From Taxillus chinensis (Eukaryota; Streptophyta; Magnoliopsida; Santalales; Loranthaceae), in assembly GCA_023512835.1 (NCBI GenBank), contig CM042087.1, positions 11,631,715-11,695,714 on the forward strand: a DNA stretch of 64,000 nt, in the 5' to 3' direction. Positions 44,217 through 56,382 of the stretch are shown piece by piece. The notes beneath the pieces were generated by a model. The model worked only from the letters and a program-made list of their open reading frames with translations, was not told the DNA's origin and did not search any database. The first letter of the stretch is position 1; the number at the start of each line of letters is the position of its first letter. The position numbers were made by a program, and so were the translations under genes.

Positions 44217-47048
44217 TGTCATCACCGGTTTTCGTCCGGGCCCGTTTGGGGTGAGCTCAAACTAGTTCAATGGTGAGAAAAATTTGTAGTCGCCACCAAC
44301 CGTTTTTGGGGTGCACAGCTGGATACCCTCTACTTTGAAAGTAGTTTAAAGGTGCGGTCTCATAAGTATCGTGAGAAGCAGTTCCGGGAGTTTCGGGTTA
44401 CGTGTAGGGAAGGATTAGCACTCCCTATAATGCCCTTTCTGTGATTCATTTTCTCGGAGGAGGAGGTTTTCTATTTTATTTGTAATTGCCACGATCAAGC
44501 TAGATTTCATAAAAAGTCTATAATTTTTATTTAGCTAAGTTATTTATTAAAGTCACTGAAAAAAATGGATTTACCCTAAATTTCTAAAGGGGAATCCTAA
44601 AAGTTTTGGTTTTTTTTTTGTTTTTTGTTTTTGTTTTTGTTTTTGTTTTTTTTTGTTTGAAGTGGAGAATGAGATCCTAGAGGTTTATTTTGGTTTTTGG
44701 TTTTATTTTGGAAATTAAAGTCCTAAAAAATGGAAATATGTTTTTTTTTTATTTTCCTTTTTTTTTTGCTTTCTTTTTAGAAAACATTTTTTCGTTTTTG
44801 TGTTTTGTTAAAAACATTTTGTCTTTGTTTTTGTTTTGTTTTTTGTTTTTTGTTTTTTTCTTTTTTTCGTTTTCTTTGGAAAAACATTATTTTGTTTGTT
44901 TTATTTCGTTTTTTTGTTTCTTTTGCAAACCCCTTTTTTTTGTTTTGTTTTGAAAACCCAAAGTCACGCTTTGTTACAAATGCACATCAAAATAATGAAC
45001 ACAAAAAAATAAACGTGGAGTGTGTGATTATGACATCCATAAACACCAAAAATAAAGCTACTCTTTTCTTCTCTTTCTTTTCATCTCTTTTTAATTTATT
45101 TTTTTCGCGCTTCCTTTTTTTTCTAGCTTTCTCTCTCTCTTTTTCTCTCTCTTTTTTTTTACCTTTTCTTTTATCGGTTTACATATTACAAGTATAACAA
45201 AATACACAAAACAAAACCAGCAAAATAGAAATGATTACAACGCTAAAAGAGAGAAAACAAAAATAAAACGAAATACAAATAAGTCAAAAGGGAAGAGAAA
45301 AACACAAATAGGGTAAGTTGAACCAACTTTTAAAGATCACCACGCTCCGAGCTCTCCCCGTTGGCGTCTGCAGGTCGGGACCTAACCTCCAAATTCTGGA
45401 AGTTCGTGGAACCCGCGCCCGTGTAAGGCGCCAGCTTAGTCTAATTTGAAATCGACGCCGAAGGTGAACTGGAAGCTGGGAAGGATCGGGAGAAAGGCTC
45501 TTGAGATTTTTTTTGGATTTTCGTGGTTTTTTGTAGAGAGATTGGAACGAAGACTCTGGGATTTTCTTTGATTTTCGCGGGTGTTTAATCTCTCGGATAT
45601 TCGTGCGTTTAGGAAGGATCTCGGGCATTTTTTGATGTGAAGACTTTGGGAAAAGGAAGAGCTTCGGCGTAACCTGCTTCTGGTGTAATTCAAGGTTTTC
45701 TTAGAAAGCTTTTTGGTCATGGGAACTCTAGGTGTTCTTTGGGTGAAAAATCGAAGCGTAAATTTTTTGTCAACTCAGTGTTTCCTCTGGCTTTTTTTTT
45801 TTTGGCAGTTTTGTTTTTTTCGATAAGGGAGTCGGGTATGACAAAATGGCAAAAGGATTTTTTGTTCTAGATGAGGGGTCTCTCTTCTTCTTTTTTGCGC
45901 AGGAAGTTAAGTCGGCATTTAATGTTTTTCGACGGAGAGGATACTAGTTTTAAAGAGATTTGGCCGCATCTCATTAATTGTCGCATTTAATGCTTTGTTG
46001 GGTGTATTATGAATCCCAAAGATTATTAATTTCCGCATTCTATGCTTTGTCTCGTGGTTGGATAACCTGTATGTAAAACGGGGTAGCTTGGTGGATTGCT
46101 CTCTTTTCATTCTTTTTTGCATAGCTACGGGTATCCTGACAGCGGCTTAAAAGCATCTTTGACAATTAAGTTAGCAAATAAAAACACATCCTCAGGAGCA
46201 ACCAGCCGTAGAAAGCTGAGAGGGGCCAAACAAATGGGTTGGTCGTAGGTCAAAGGGTCAGAATGTCGGCAGTGGTCGGGCGTCAGCAGTGGTCCAAGCT
46301 CGGTGGGTCGAAGGTCAACGATCAACGAAATGGGCGTCGGTAGGTCGGGCGTCAACGGTCAATCCCGGCCTGTGTGCCGGTCGTAAGCCCGAGTGTCGCA
46401 GATGACAAAGCTTCGAAGCTTCGGGGCTTTGAAAGCCGAGGCTTCAAGCGTCGAGTCCCGAGGCTTCGAGGCTTTCAGTCTTTCGGGAGGCTTCGAGGCT
46501 TCGAGGCTTCGAGTCTTCTAAGCCTGGACCCGCCGAAGACTTCGAGGGCTACGGTACTATTTTTTTTTAACTTTTAATTAGTTTTTTACCCCTACCCAAA
46601 ATGCAAAAATGACGACCTTTCGGGGATTGTTTGGGAGGACCCATATTCAGAAATAGACATTTTGACTATTCTTCACATGCACATTTTCGGGTAGTCTGAT
46701 CTTTAGGGCATTGACTCTGCCTTGGCAAGTTTGACTTTTTCAATGAAAATTGTTTTGGCCATAACTTCTTCTGCTTTTGATCTGAATTGAGCCTGGCTTC
46801 AAGTGCATTATTCTCCAAATTTCCTTCTCCGTCCCCCTGGTATTGGTCTTGGGGTACTCTGTGGACTTGTAGCAAAGGATATCCATTTCTCCTTGGGCTT
46901 CCTGGCTTCATGTCAATGCATCCATCTTAGCTTGAAATCGCAGGAATCTCTAAAGACCTGTTCTAACAAGGTATATGGCACGTGGTAAAAAGATATACAT
47001 ATCAAATGGGGGTTAGTATGTCCAAACTTGACAAAATGGGGTCCAACA
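44217..47048 (-). repeat. Solo Tat-type LTR (2832 bp)
   Basis: Flanked by AAAGG (44212-44216 and 47049-47053), with no internal region. On the minus strand it begins TGTTGGACCCCATTTTGTC and ends ACCGGTGATGACA. It interrupts a Copia RNase H reading frame that rejoins cleanly as YLKG-type then GTKDLGLWYP sequence. TTTTG-rich runs lie at 44600-44950, and a CTTCGAGG-type short repeat at about 46420-46540. Confidence 0.92.
46410..46545. repeat. Short GCTTCGAGG-type tandem repeats in the solo Tat LTR
   Basis: At least eight copies of GCTTCGAGG or near variants with irregular spacing. Confidence 0.8.
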
Positions 47049-47168
47049 AAAGGGACAAAGGATTTGGGACTATGGTATCCAAAGGAGTCTAACTTCTTTA
47101 TCCTGATATTCGATGTTGATTTTGCCGGGTGTTGCATTGACAGGAAGAGCAGTAGCAGTACTTGTCAG
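47049..47168 (+). pseudogene. Copia #3 RNase H fragment between two solo LTRs
   Basis: Reads KGTKDLGLWYPKES, then DVDFAGCCIDRKSSSSTCQ, the Copia RNase H start. Left neighbour is the solo Tat LTR, right neighbour the solo Copia LTR; the frame continues at 48445. Confidence 0.88.
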
Positions 47169-48439
47169 TGTTGGTCCCTTGGAGCCTAGAGGGGGGTAAA
47201 TATGCTTTTATCTAAAACTCTTTTCTCACTCTTTGGCACTACACTTATCTATTTAAGAGATAGAATCAATGCGATAGATAACCAGATAGTGGAAGTATTT
47301 TGTTTTATTATCAAGGGTAAGTACAACAAAATAGAAGCAGATTAAAGCTTATAAAGCCTTTAGATCTACTGCATGACTCTCTTACACTCTGTATACAAGA
47401 TGACTCACACACTAGCCTCTATGATCTTTATGAGCTCTTGTACATATACCAGGTTGTTACTTTTCCATGAACATCAAAAACTGCACACACTCTTTTAATG
47501 TACAAGGTTTACATTATATATATAACACATCTTTGAGAGACAGTCTCGGAACTTGTTGTTCCTGACTATGTGCACATTTACTGTTCCTCGGAATTCTCTT
47601 TGCCTTGAATGCTGCGGATGTGGAGCTCAAGGTCTTGGGTTTGCAAAGCATAAGTGCATTTGTGAGTTCGCAAGATCAGTCAAAGTTGTGTCCATATATC
47701 CGGATGATCCACGTGTAAGATACTTTAGGTTTTCAATGAGTTTGTCTTACATTGGGAAATAGCGAGCTGGTGACTTTAACTATGAAGAGATAAGTTGAAG
47801 CAGTGTCTTCTTAATCCAGTGTAAGGTTCCTTAGTCCGTGTTACTCCGTGTCAGTGATTGCTTACTCCGTATCAATTTAGTAGTGGAATCCTTATTCCGT
47901 GTCAGCGCTTCCTTACTTTGTACGAATGAGAAGGTCGGAGTGCTTACTCCGCATCAGCGCTTTGTTACTCCGTGAGAGTTCCTTACTCCGCGTGAGTTAA
48001 AGGGTCGGATGCCTTACTCCGTATCAGCACATCCTTACTCCGTATGAGTAATAGATTCGGATTCCTTACTCCGCATCTAGTTTCCTTACTCCGTGTGAAT
48101 ATAGACTCGGGTCCTTATTCCGCACAAGTCATTCTTTACTCCACATGTATAGAAGACTCGGATTTCTTACTCCGTGTCTTCCTTTCCTTAGTCCGTAGCT
48201 CTTAGTGATTAGTCCGCATGAAGGATTCTTATTCCGTAAGAAGTAAAGACTTGGTTATATACCATGTATTTGATGACACTCACTCTTGTCCGAATTAGGA
48301 TTATGTATCCAGTCCTTTGCTTTGCTCTGAATTAAGTTCATATCTTCTACAATAACTCAAGATAAAAATCAGCAAACGTCTCAGATCAAATTACATAGAG
48401 TTTTATTAGCATCATCCAAATTCTGGGCTTGATCCAACA
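47169..48439 (-). repeat. Solo Copia LTR (1271 bp)
   Basis: Flanked by GTCAG (47164-47168 and 48440-48444). On the minus strand it begins TGTTGGATC and ends GGGACCAACA. It is a diverged member of the LTR family of Copia #1 and #2, with irregular TTACTCCG copies (47820-48230) but no clean 20-bp array. Confidence 0.95.
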
Positions 48440-48846
48440 GTCAGTTCCTTGGAAACAGATTGATTTCATGGTTCAGTAAGAAGCAGAATTTTGTATCAAC
48501 CTCTACTGCTGAGGCGGAATATATAGCCGCTGGGAGTTGCTGCGCACAGCTTCTCTAGATGCAAAGTCAACTTACTGATTATGGGTACAACATGACATCT
48601 GTTCCACTGTACTGCGACAATACCAGTGCGATTGCCATCAGCACCAATCCTGTTATGCGCCCAAAGACTAAGCACATTGAAGTCAGGTATCACTTCATCC
48701 GAGATCGTGTTCTCAAAAAGCATATATCTCTCGAACATGTTGCTACGGATGATCAACTCACAGACATACTCACCAAGCCCCTACTTGATGCAAGATTTTC
48801 CGAACTACTCCTCAAATTAGGTATGCTTGTGTTATTCCCAATGTGA
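48440..48846 (+). pseudogene. RNase H C-terminal part of Copia #3
   Basis: Reads [20 protein letters not shown] and AEAEYIAAGSC, one TAG where a Trp codon is expected (48556-48558), then [15 protein letters not shown] and HIEVRYHFIRDRVLKKH to LLLKLGML, ending at TGA 48844-48846. The domain removes RNA during reverse transcription. The best preserved part of Copia #3. Confidence 0.92.
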
Positions 48847-48848
48847 GT

Positions 48849-50142
48849 TGTTGAATGTTGGCTTAGTTGATTGTGTTGTCATTGTTGTCAACCATAGTTT
48901 TGTCAATCACAGTCCTTGTTGTAACTTGAAATGACCATAGAGATAGAAATCCATTCAAGACCAAATTACATCATATGAACGAGGAGGTCTAGAGAAACAG
49001 ATTAAGGTGGACAACTCCCAAACCGTGCAACTTGTTATGGATATGTGCAAGAGGTTTTCATCCCCTAATTGTTCCGTCTGAAAGAGGAGATGTAGAAAAG
49101 CAAATTTGGGTGAAAAAGTGTGGACACGTGCAAGAGGTTTTCAGCTTTAAATTGTTCCATCTAAAAGAGGATATCCAAAGAAGCAAATTTGGGTGCAAAT
49201 GGTTGGACACGTGCAACTTAATATGGATACATGCAAGAGTTTTTTAGCTCAGAATGGCACCAAATTTTACCCATGGATAGATAACTTAAACTTCTACAAG
49301 TTTTCTTTTGACCTCGAGTTGTTTTGAGCTCTCTACAGAAAGTTATGAGCAAATTACTAATCCAATACGTGCAGACAGAGTGGTGGACATGTGCATGGAC
49401 ATGTGCAGGCTTTTTTAGCTCAGAATTGCACCAACTTTCACCAGTGGATAGAGGACTTTAATATCTACAACTTTGCTTTTGACCTCAAGTGAATTTGAGC
49501 ACCGTGGAGAAAGTTATGGTTATAATACCAATAGTGCATGCAGAGCATATTTCACCCGATGAAGGGTTGAGATCCATTTATCCTTAAAGAGGTGATCTAA
49601 TGGGTGAGATCTATTCAAGAATAGATCAACGGTGGAGAATGGGATGCTTTATTAGGTTAAGAGAGGCTCTAACCTAGATCCAAGGGCTGAGATTACATCA
49701 AAGAAAGAGATCAACGGCTAGGAGTTGGCTGCTGGCTATTTGGGATGAGATTAGGGTTATATGATAATATATATATACTTGAATTTCATCCTAACCTATG
49801 ATGTGGGAAGATAGAGAGCTCCAAAGAAATTTTATTGATAATATTTGAGACAAAGAGAGCTATAGTGATTGAACATCAATTGAAGATCAAAAATCAGTCA
49901 CAATGGGTATGTTCTGATCATTCAAGAGGTCAGAAGGAGGAACCTTAAAGGAGAGGGATTAGACTTCAACAACAAGAGCTTCAATTTGATTTCTCACAGG
50001 TTAGTGGTTCTATTAGCTTGTGGTTAGGTTGTTGAGACAGTGAGCCTGGTTGTGTTTCAGATTTGAGAAATCATTCTTATACTCTTTGTAAAGCTAGAAC
50101 CAATGAGGTTTAGCTATATTCGTGTTGATTGTAATTGGGTAG
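48849..50142 (+). repeat. Probable 3' LTR of Copia #3, truncated
   Basis: Starts TGTTGAATGTTGG three bases after the RNase H stop. No ORF. It contains a TATATATATA stretch near 49768 and repeated LTR-like phrases (GTGCAAGAGGTTTT, two copies near 49050 and 49130; a GACCTCAAGT-type phrase twice near 49310 and 49480). I see no clear polypurine tract before it and its end is cut by another LTR at 50143, so the call is tentative. Confidence 0.4.
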
Positions 50143-50895
50143 TGTTGGTCCCTTGGAGCCTAGAGGGGAGTGAATAGGCTCTTATCGAAACTCTTTTCTA
50201 ACTCTTTGGCACAACACTTATCTGGTTAAGAGATAGAATCAATGCGGAAGATAACCAGATAGTGAAGTATTTTGTTTTATTATTAGTATGATAAGTACAA
50301 CAAAATGGAAGCAGACTAAAGCTTGAAAGCTTTTAGACCTACTTGGCAACTCTTTAACACTCTGTTTACAATGTACTCACACGCTAGCCTCTATGATCTC
50401 AATGAGCTTTGGTACATACACAAAACTATTACACGCTCACTCACGAACACTTTATAGAGTGTACAAGTGTTGCTATTTATAGAGACATCCAAAAGAGACA
50501 ACCTTGGAACTTGTTGTTCCGGACATTGTGCACATTTATTTTTTCTCGGAAATATCTCTGCCTCAATTGTTGCGGATGTGGTCTTCAAGATATTGGGTTT
50601 GTAACGCATAAGAGTCTTTGTAAATTCCCAAGTGTAGTTGAATTTGTGTCCACATATCCAGATGATCCACGTGTAAGATGTTTTAAGTTCTCAACAAGTT
50701 TGTCTTACATAGGGAAGCAGCGAGCTGGTGACTTTGAATACGAAGAGATAAGTTGAAGTAGCGTCTTCTTGAATCCAGTGTAAGGTTCCTTACTCCGTGT
50801 TAAACTAAGCTCGGATCCTTACTCCGTAATACTGATTGCTTACTCTGTATCAATTTGGTACTGGAATCCTTATTCCGTGTAAGCGCTTGCTAACT
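50143..50895 (-). repeat. Partial Copia LTR (Copia #4), cut by Athila #2
   Basis: Starts (plus reading) TGTTGGTCCCTTGGAGCC like the solo LTR at 47169, and matches it through about 750 bp, including TTACTCCG copies. It breaks at 50895 where the Athila LTR begins. The rest must be to the right of the window. Whether it was solo or part of a full element is unknown. Confidence 0.88.
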
Positions 50896-52693
50896 TGAAT
50901 AAATTGTGTCTATAGGTTTTGCAGCAAGTGCATTGGTCAAGTAATAAAATGGAGTATTATGACTCCGGTTGTCGAACCCACAGGGAGGCAACAATTGTTG
51001 TTAACCAATGAACACTAAGCTAGCAAGTTGAATTTATGTCTGGACAATTGATTTTTGAGTTTTAAATTAAAGTATAAGTCTTGAACATGCAAAATGCAGA
51101 AACTATTGAGATTGTAACACAATTCGAAGATAACAATGAATTAAAGGATCTAGGGTCACAATTTCACCACCCAATGCCTGATAATATTCTGGTTATGGTA
51201 CTTGCTTAAAAACATTTAATTAATTCCAAGTTTATAATGGTCATCACCCACTGCCCTAACACTTGGTCCATGAAAAGGGAAGTTTAAGTCTTTTAAACCA
51301 CTTGGTCCGTGAGAATAAAAGTTTTCAAAGGTAAACAACCAATTCGACAAATACAGACTTGATCCATCATATAATGTCAAATCTAGTTCACCACATTCCA
51401 CCCTAGACAAGGGCTGAAATAGCCTAACCATGCATACATCAGACTTTGCATTAAACCCAAATAAACTAATTAAAAGCCCAGAATTTCATATAATAGCAAG
51501 CAGAATACCAGAACATTACAAGACCTTGGGGGCTACATTGCTCCCCTAGAAATAAGGTTTTACCCCATAATTAAGTTTACAAACCGAGAAAGTTCAAAAT
51601 AAAACATGATTACAGTACCAATAGAGAGAGAGAGAGAGAGGAATAGAGATGATTAACAGCCCCAATACTTCTCCTTCTCTTCGCCAAAGAACCCCTTGCC
51701 GTCAAACTCAAGCGCTGCTTCTAACTCCAAGAACGTCTCTCTCTATCCTCTATCTACGTCTCAGCCTCCAATAATTGATACGTTGCTGCCTCCAAGATCC
51801 CTCCTCTTACAGGGCTGCAGGTATTGTACAAAGTGTGCCCTAATGCTAGCTATTGTCGCTACACAAACGACGTAGTTTTGGTAAGTGACCCTTATTCTTC
51901 ATTCAAACCTTGAAAACACCTTAAACCAAGCAGAATTTGATCAAGCTCCAGAAGAGAAAAATCATCAGCATAACAAAACAAAGGTGACTGTGCAAAAATA
52001 ATCTTGCCCGTGACAAAGGTCATTGTCACGGGAACCTCCATTTGCTCTGAAACTTCACCCAAGACTTTATCACATTATATAGAAGCCTTCCATGCAAAAA
52101 CATCCTTGCCCGTGACAAAGGTCATTATCACGGAAATTTCCATTTGCTCTGAAACGTTTATGAGAGGTAGATGGTATCATTTGGAGCAACTTTTGTTCTG
52201 CATGTGAGAACATATGAAGCCTCCTACTTGGTCAAAAAAATCAAATCCCAATGTCACGTGCAAAATCTTTTGTTGTCCTTTTGCTCTGAAATTTTTATGG
52301 AAGGTAGAGGGCATTGGAGCAACTTTTCCTTCCGCACGTGATATTGTTAAGACCATCTTCATGATCCAAAAAATCAAAACGTGCTTGCTCAGCACTGATA
52401 GTGTGAAGAGACCTCTTGCAGCCTTGTCGCTTGTAGCCTTCAAAATGCCTCATTTTGAGCTCATAAGTTGCCACAAGCTCCCTCTTTAGGAGATAGAGTA
52501 GTCTAGCTGATGACTAGAGAAGAAATCATCCAAAAACCTGCCCAAAATAGCTCAAAAACACATATATAGCACAAATAGTGTCTTTTTAGGGGTTAGAGCT
52601 AATATATATGAAATATGGTACTAAACAAGCTCTAAACATGCTCTTAAATACCCTAAATAGGCTCTAAAATAACGGCATAAATGCACGTTATCA
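50896..52693 (-). repeat. 3' LTR of Athila #2 (1798 bp)
   Basis: Plus reading TGAATAAATTGTG to GCACGTTATCA. It matches 63169-63517 over the length available. It holds CAAACGACGTAGTTTTGG (51864-51881), a GA run (about 51625-51640) and a duplicated CCCGTGACAAAGGTCATT phrase (52008 and 52110). A polypurine-like AAGTGTGGTATATT precedes it on the minus strand (52694-52707). Confidence 0.93.
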
Positions 52694-54058
52694 AATATAC
52701 CACACTTGAACCATTGCTTGTCCTCAAGCAAAAACACAATCAGGCAAAAAAGAAAACAAACACTCATTCAAACATGAAGAAAAATAAAATAACAAACAAA
52801 AGAGTCATGTTTCCTAAGTATGAAACCTTATCATGCTGAAATGGGCATTTTAGTAAGCAAGACGAATTATAATTTAGCTCATTCATGTTCGTACCTCTAA
52901 GTCCAACAACCATGCAGTCTCATTACTGAAAATCAATTATCAATAAGCATTTCATGCTAAAATAGAACTTAGCTACCCTTAAAGTCCTTACCAAGGTCGG
53001 AACGCCTCACTCAAATTTAATTTTTCTTCTCTCTCATGCTCAAGCCCAAGATCAATACCTAACAAAAATAGGGGTAGAAAAACTCCTCACTACATTCTCC
53101 ATTAGCTATTGCTTAAGTTCTTGCCAAGCATACATGGGAGTTCCAAACCGTGCTCATAAAAGAAAACACACACTCTATTCTACTTACTGATAAACACTTG
53201 GAGCTAAAGATTTAAGCTTACACTTTCAAAACAAATTGAAAAACAAAACAACTTAGCCATTATGGCTGCAACACGAAAACAAAAACACATATAAACAGTA
53301 AGCCATTGTGGCTTTTATTCTGGTGAACACTTTTTCTTTTCACACTTCTTTTTAGTAATAACCTTACAAGGTTGCATTTTATGCTCTCCCTTGATGGATT
53401 ATTCACTCTTTTTTCTTTTTTATATACTCACCTGTTATTTAATTTTTTTTATTTGCCTTTTTCTTTGCTGGAAGGAGAGAAAAATGTATCTCAATCCCTT
53501 TATTACATGACACATAAGGCTCTTTGGCCTCTTACGGCACAATGACACCAACACCAAGCACTGAGCACAAATAAGTAGTCATCATGCATACTTAACTCCT
53601 ACCATTAAATAACTAATGTTGAATGCAGAGAGGAGCAAAGCAAACTATTACCCATACCCAAAACTGTCACTCAAGGGCTAGAAAGAGGCTGCTGATCTTA
53701 GTTTTTTGTTGCATTTTCTTTTTCCCTCAACTTTAAAGGCCACTAAGGTTTATCATAATATGTCATGCTCATTTAATATTCAAATGCCAGCTCCACTAAC
53801 ATGGTGATCTCATTCACAAGGTACAGACATGAATAAACCAAATCATAATACACTTTAATTACTTAAATTAAAATTCAGCCAAAAGTGCATACTTTATTAT
53901 CCATGGCTCTCCACATACAAAACACACATTCAAACACGAAAACAATTTACGCAACCATTACACAACCATAAGGACAAGTAAATGGCGCAAGCCACCCCCA
54001 CACCACACTTAAGAAATTGCTATGTCCTCAGAGCGTGGGATAAGGGAAAGGAAGACAC
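52694..54058 (-). other. Athila #2 3' untranslated region
   Basis: AT-rich, no ORF with family resemblance on either strand. The last bases on the minus strand, GAGGACAAGCAATGGTTCAA followed by a short purine-rich stretch, are the usual Athila lead-in to the 3' LTR. Confidence 0.7.
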
Positions 54059-56382
54059 TTACCTTTGAGTGGGTAAGCTGTAAAAGAAGATAACCTCGGC
54101 CACCATACTCCTAAGGCGCGCTACAAATTCAGTAGATCTTTCTCCTGTAAGTGCCCAGGTATCCTTATGCTGCAGCAAAGCTAGCAAATAATAACATACA
54201 AAAATCCCACAACTGAACTTGTCAGGCTGTTGGGGAAGCTCCATTTCATTGAAGTGCACGAGAGGGAACTTGGATGTCAACAACCCCTCTTTCTTGAGTG
54301 CTTCTTTGACCTTTTTCAAGAAACCATGGACTATCTTCTTCTTTCGGGTAGCAAATCCATGCGCTTGGCAAGGATCATACAATACCACATGTCCCACACT
54401 GAGGTCCAACTGAAGAAGCACGAAATGGCGGTCTACTAGGACAGGGATGAGGACCTCTTGCACTTGATGCCAAGAACGATGACCTTCTGCAGCTCCATTT
54501 ATTCTTTGACGAAGAACATGCTCTGCCAGAGGTTGCTCATACAGTTCACACAACATTATGGAAGTGTATTGTGCCATAGGGTAGTCATTAGGTTCTGCCT
54601 CCACTACATGTCGCATGGTTTTGCAAAAAAGATCAACATCGTCAGCACATAAATATTCGTTAGCTAAGATCTGCTGCAGGTAGGACGATGTGAATACTTC
54701 AGAATCCCTAGCAAATCGCGCTTGCCAAGCTCCTCCTTGAAGAAACTGCTCAAATGCTGTCGTGGCCTCAGGAGTTGACAAGGCTGGATTGAGAGTCACA
54801 TATACTAGCTTACCTAATAAATCCTCTTGTGCAGCCTCTGAAGAAACACCAGACCACGATTGAAGAGGCTCAATCAGTGGAATGAGAGCACGAGAAGAAC
54901 TGGAGCCTGCTTGAGGTTCGAATGAAGCTGGTGTTACTGGATGAAAGTATGGCTGATAAGCATGAGTCTCCTCCTCCTGTGGGTAGTGTGGCTACTTAGG
55001 TGTTTCCTTTGTCTGATCAAACTCAGGCTGGGCTGAAGGTACTATCTCTTCAGAAAGATCTACAACTTGTGGTTTTAGAGACTTCTTCTTTTTGCCCAAA
55101 GCTTTCCAAATTTTTCCCAGGAGTCCCTTCACTTCTTTTTGCTCTTTGATTAAGTGGGATTGGCTCTTTTGCAGTTGCCCGATTTGTTGTTTGGTCACTG
55201 CATGTTCTTCTTGAAGTTGATCTGTTCTTCACTTCAGGTCTTCATAAGATGAGCCAAAAGGTCGATCAGGAGCTTCCCATGCTCTTATTGACAGTCATGA
55301 AGTTGTTTGCTGGTCTTGGGATAGAAATTCCGACAACTCCTCTAACTGGATACGAGTTATGTGGCCATTGGTGAAGGCCCAATTTATCACCTCAGCTTCA
55401 CTTATAACCTGCCCACTAATTCCTTGAAAGAAGTTATACACATCTGCCGTATGAACATTATATTGCATGTAGAGAGCAGTCAACTGGTATATATGCTATT
55501 TTCTTGCACTCATGGGAGTATATGTGTCTCTAGAATGTTCAGTAGGCCTTTCCATGTGCACACTTTGCCGTGAGGGCTGTGGTGCAGTGCGAGTACTAAT
55601 GCCCCATTTCCCTCTAAAACTAACCCCTAGAGCCCCTTCGGGTTGAAGGACTCTCAATATCAAATTAGATGGGAAGATGGATGTGTCCATATGAGCACAC
55701 AACTGTGCGTATTGGAATTTAAAGATCATGCTCAGCATCCTACCATACAACTTTTTATTCACCTCTCGTTCCCAAAGATTAAAAATCTCAGTTGCCCAGT
55801 CCACATGAAGTTGATGATCAATGCAGTACATGAATGCAAGATGAGATTTAGGCACTGAATCCATTCCACTAGTTTGCAGCAATAAACATTTTCCGACCAA
55901 GTGAGCAAGGCATCTATATTTCCCCGCAAAGCCATTTTTTCTATACTATCTTCTCCTACCCAAGTCCTAACTAGAGTTGAAAGCTCTATCATAAGCTCCT
56001 AAGCTTAATTTGGGAAATTCATGTGAAGGGGTTGGGAGATCAAAGCAATCTCTAATAATAGCAGGGGAAATATAAACTAGGAATCCTTGCACTTCTCCAA
56101 TCAACTCATCATCATCATCATTTATGTAAACAGAATTGTAGAACTCTTGCATGGCAGGATAGAGTAAATCATTTCTTGCAGAGACTAACCTTTGTTAACC
56201 CAGGGATTCAAGCTTTACTGCTATCTCTTCTACCCAACCGATGTTTGATGCCGCCAGAACATCCCAATCTAAGACATGTCCAATGACAATGTCCTCTTCT
56301 TGACGGAGCTTCTCTTGGTCTGAGGTTGGGGATGAAATTGCTGAGGATCCTGGTCCTTGTATGCCCTTCTTGTTTGCACCAT
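54059..56382 (-). pseudogene. Accessory ORF of Athila #2: plant transposon protein domain-like, coiled coil, Ulp1/C48 peptidase
   Basis: Probable start MVQTRRAYKD at 56382. The N-terminal part (shifted frames) reads GHVLDWDVLAASNIGW, then EFYNSVYINDDDDELIGEVQ and IIRDCFDLP, aligning with HLVDW...RAALNLP of the Copia ORFs. Later DWATEIFNLWEREVNKKLYG. Then heptads (DQLQEEHAVTKQQIGQLQKS) with a KKKK patch. From about 54991 the frame is open to TAA at 54059. Within the last 246 codons: His125 (DRHFVLLQLD), Asp142 (LYDPCQ), Gln190/191 (LPQQPD) and Cys197 (SCGIFVC, codon 54209-54211), the full C48 set. A TAG at 54992-54994 and stops upstream break the whole ORF. Desumoylase-type activity is inferred from the family; target unknown. 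Confidence 0.85.

Noticed and set aside
44690..45197. Phe-rich ORFs that look like membrane proteins
   Set aside because: They are translations of T-homopolymer and TTTTG repeats in the solo Tat LTR.
55361..55858. Plus-strand ORFs opposite the Athila accessory gene
   Set aside because: Antisense shadows; the minus strand shows the conserved order with a coiled coil and C48 domain.
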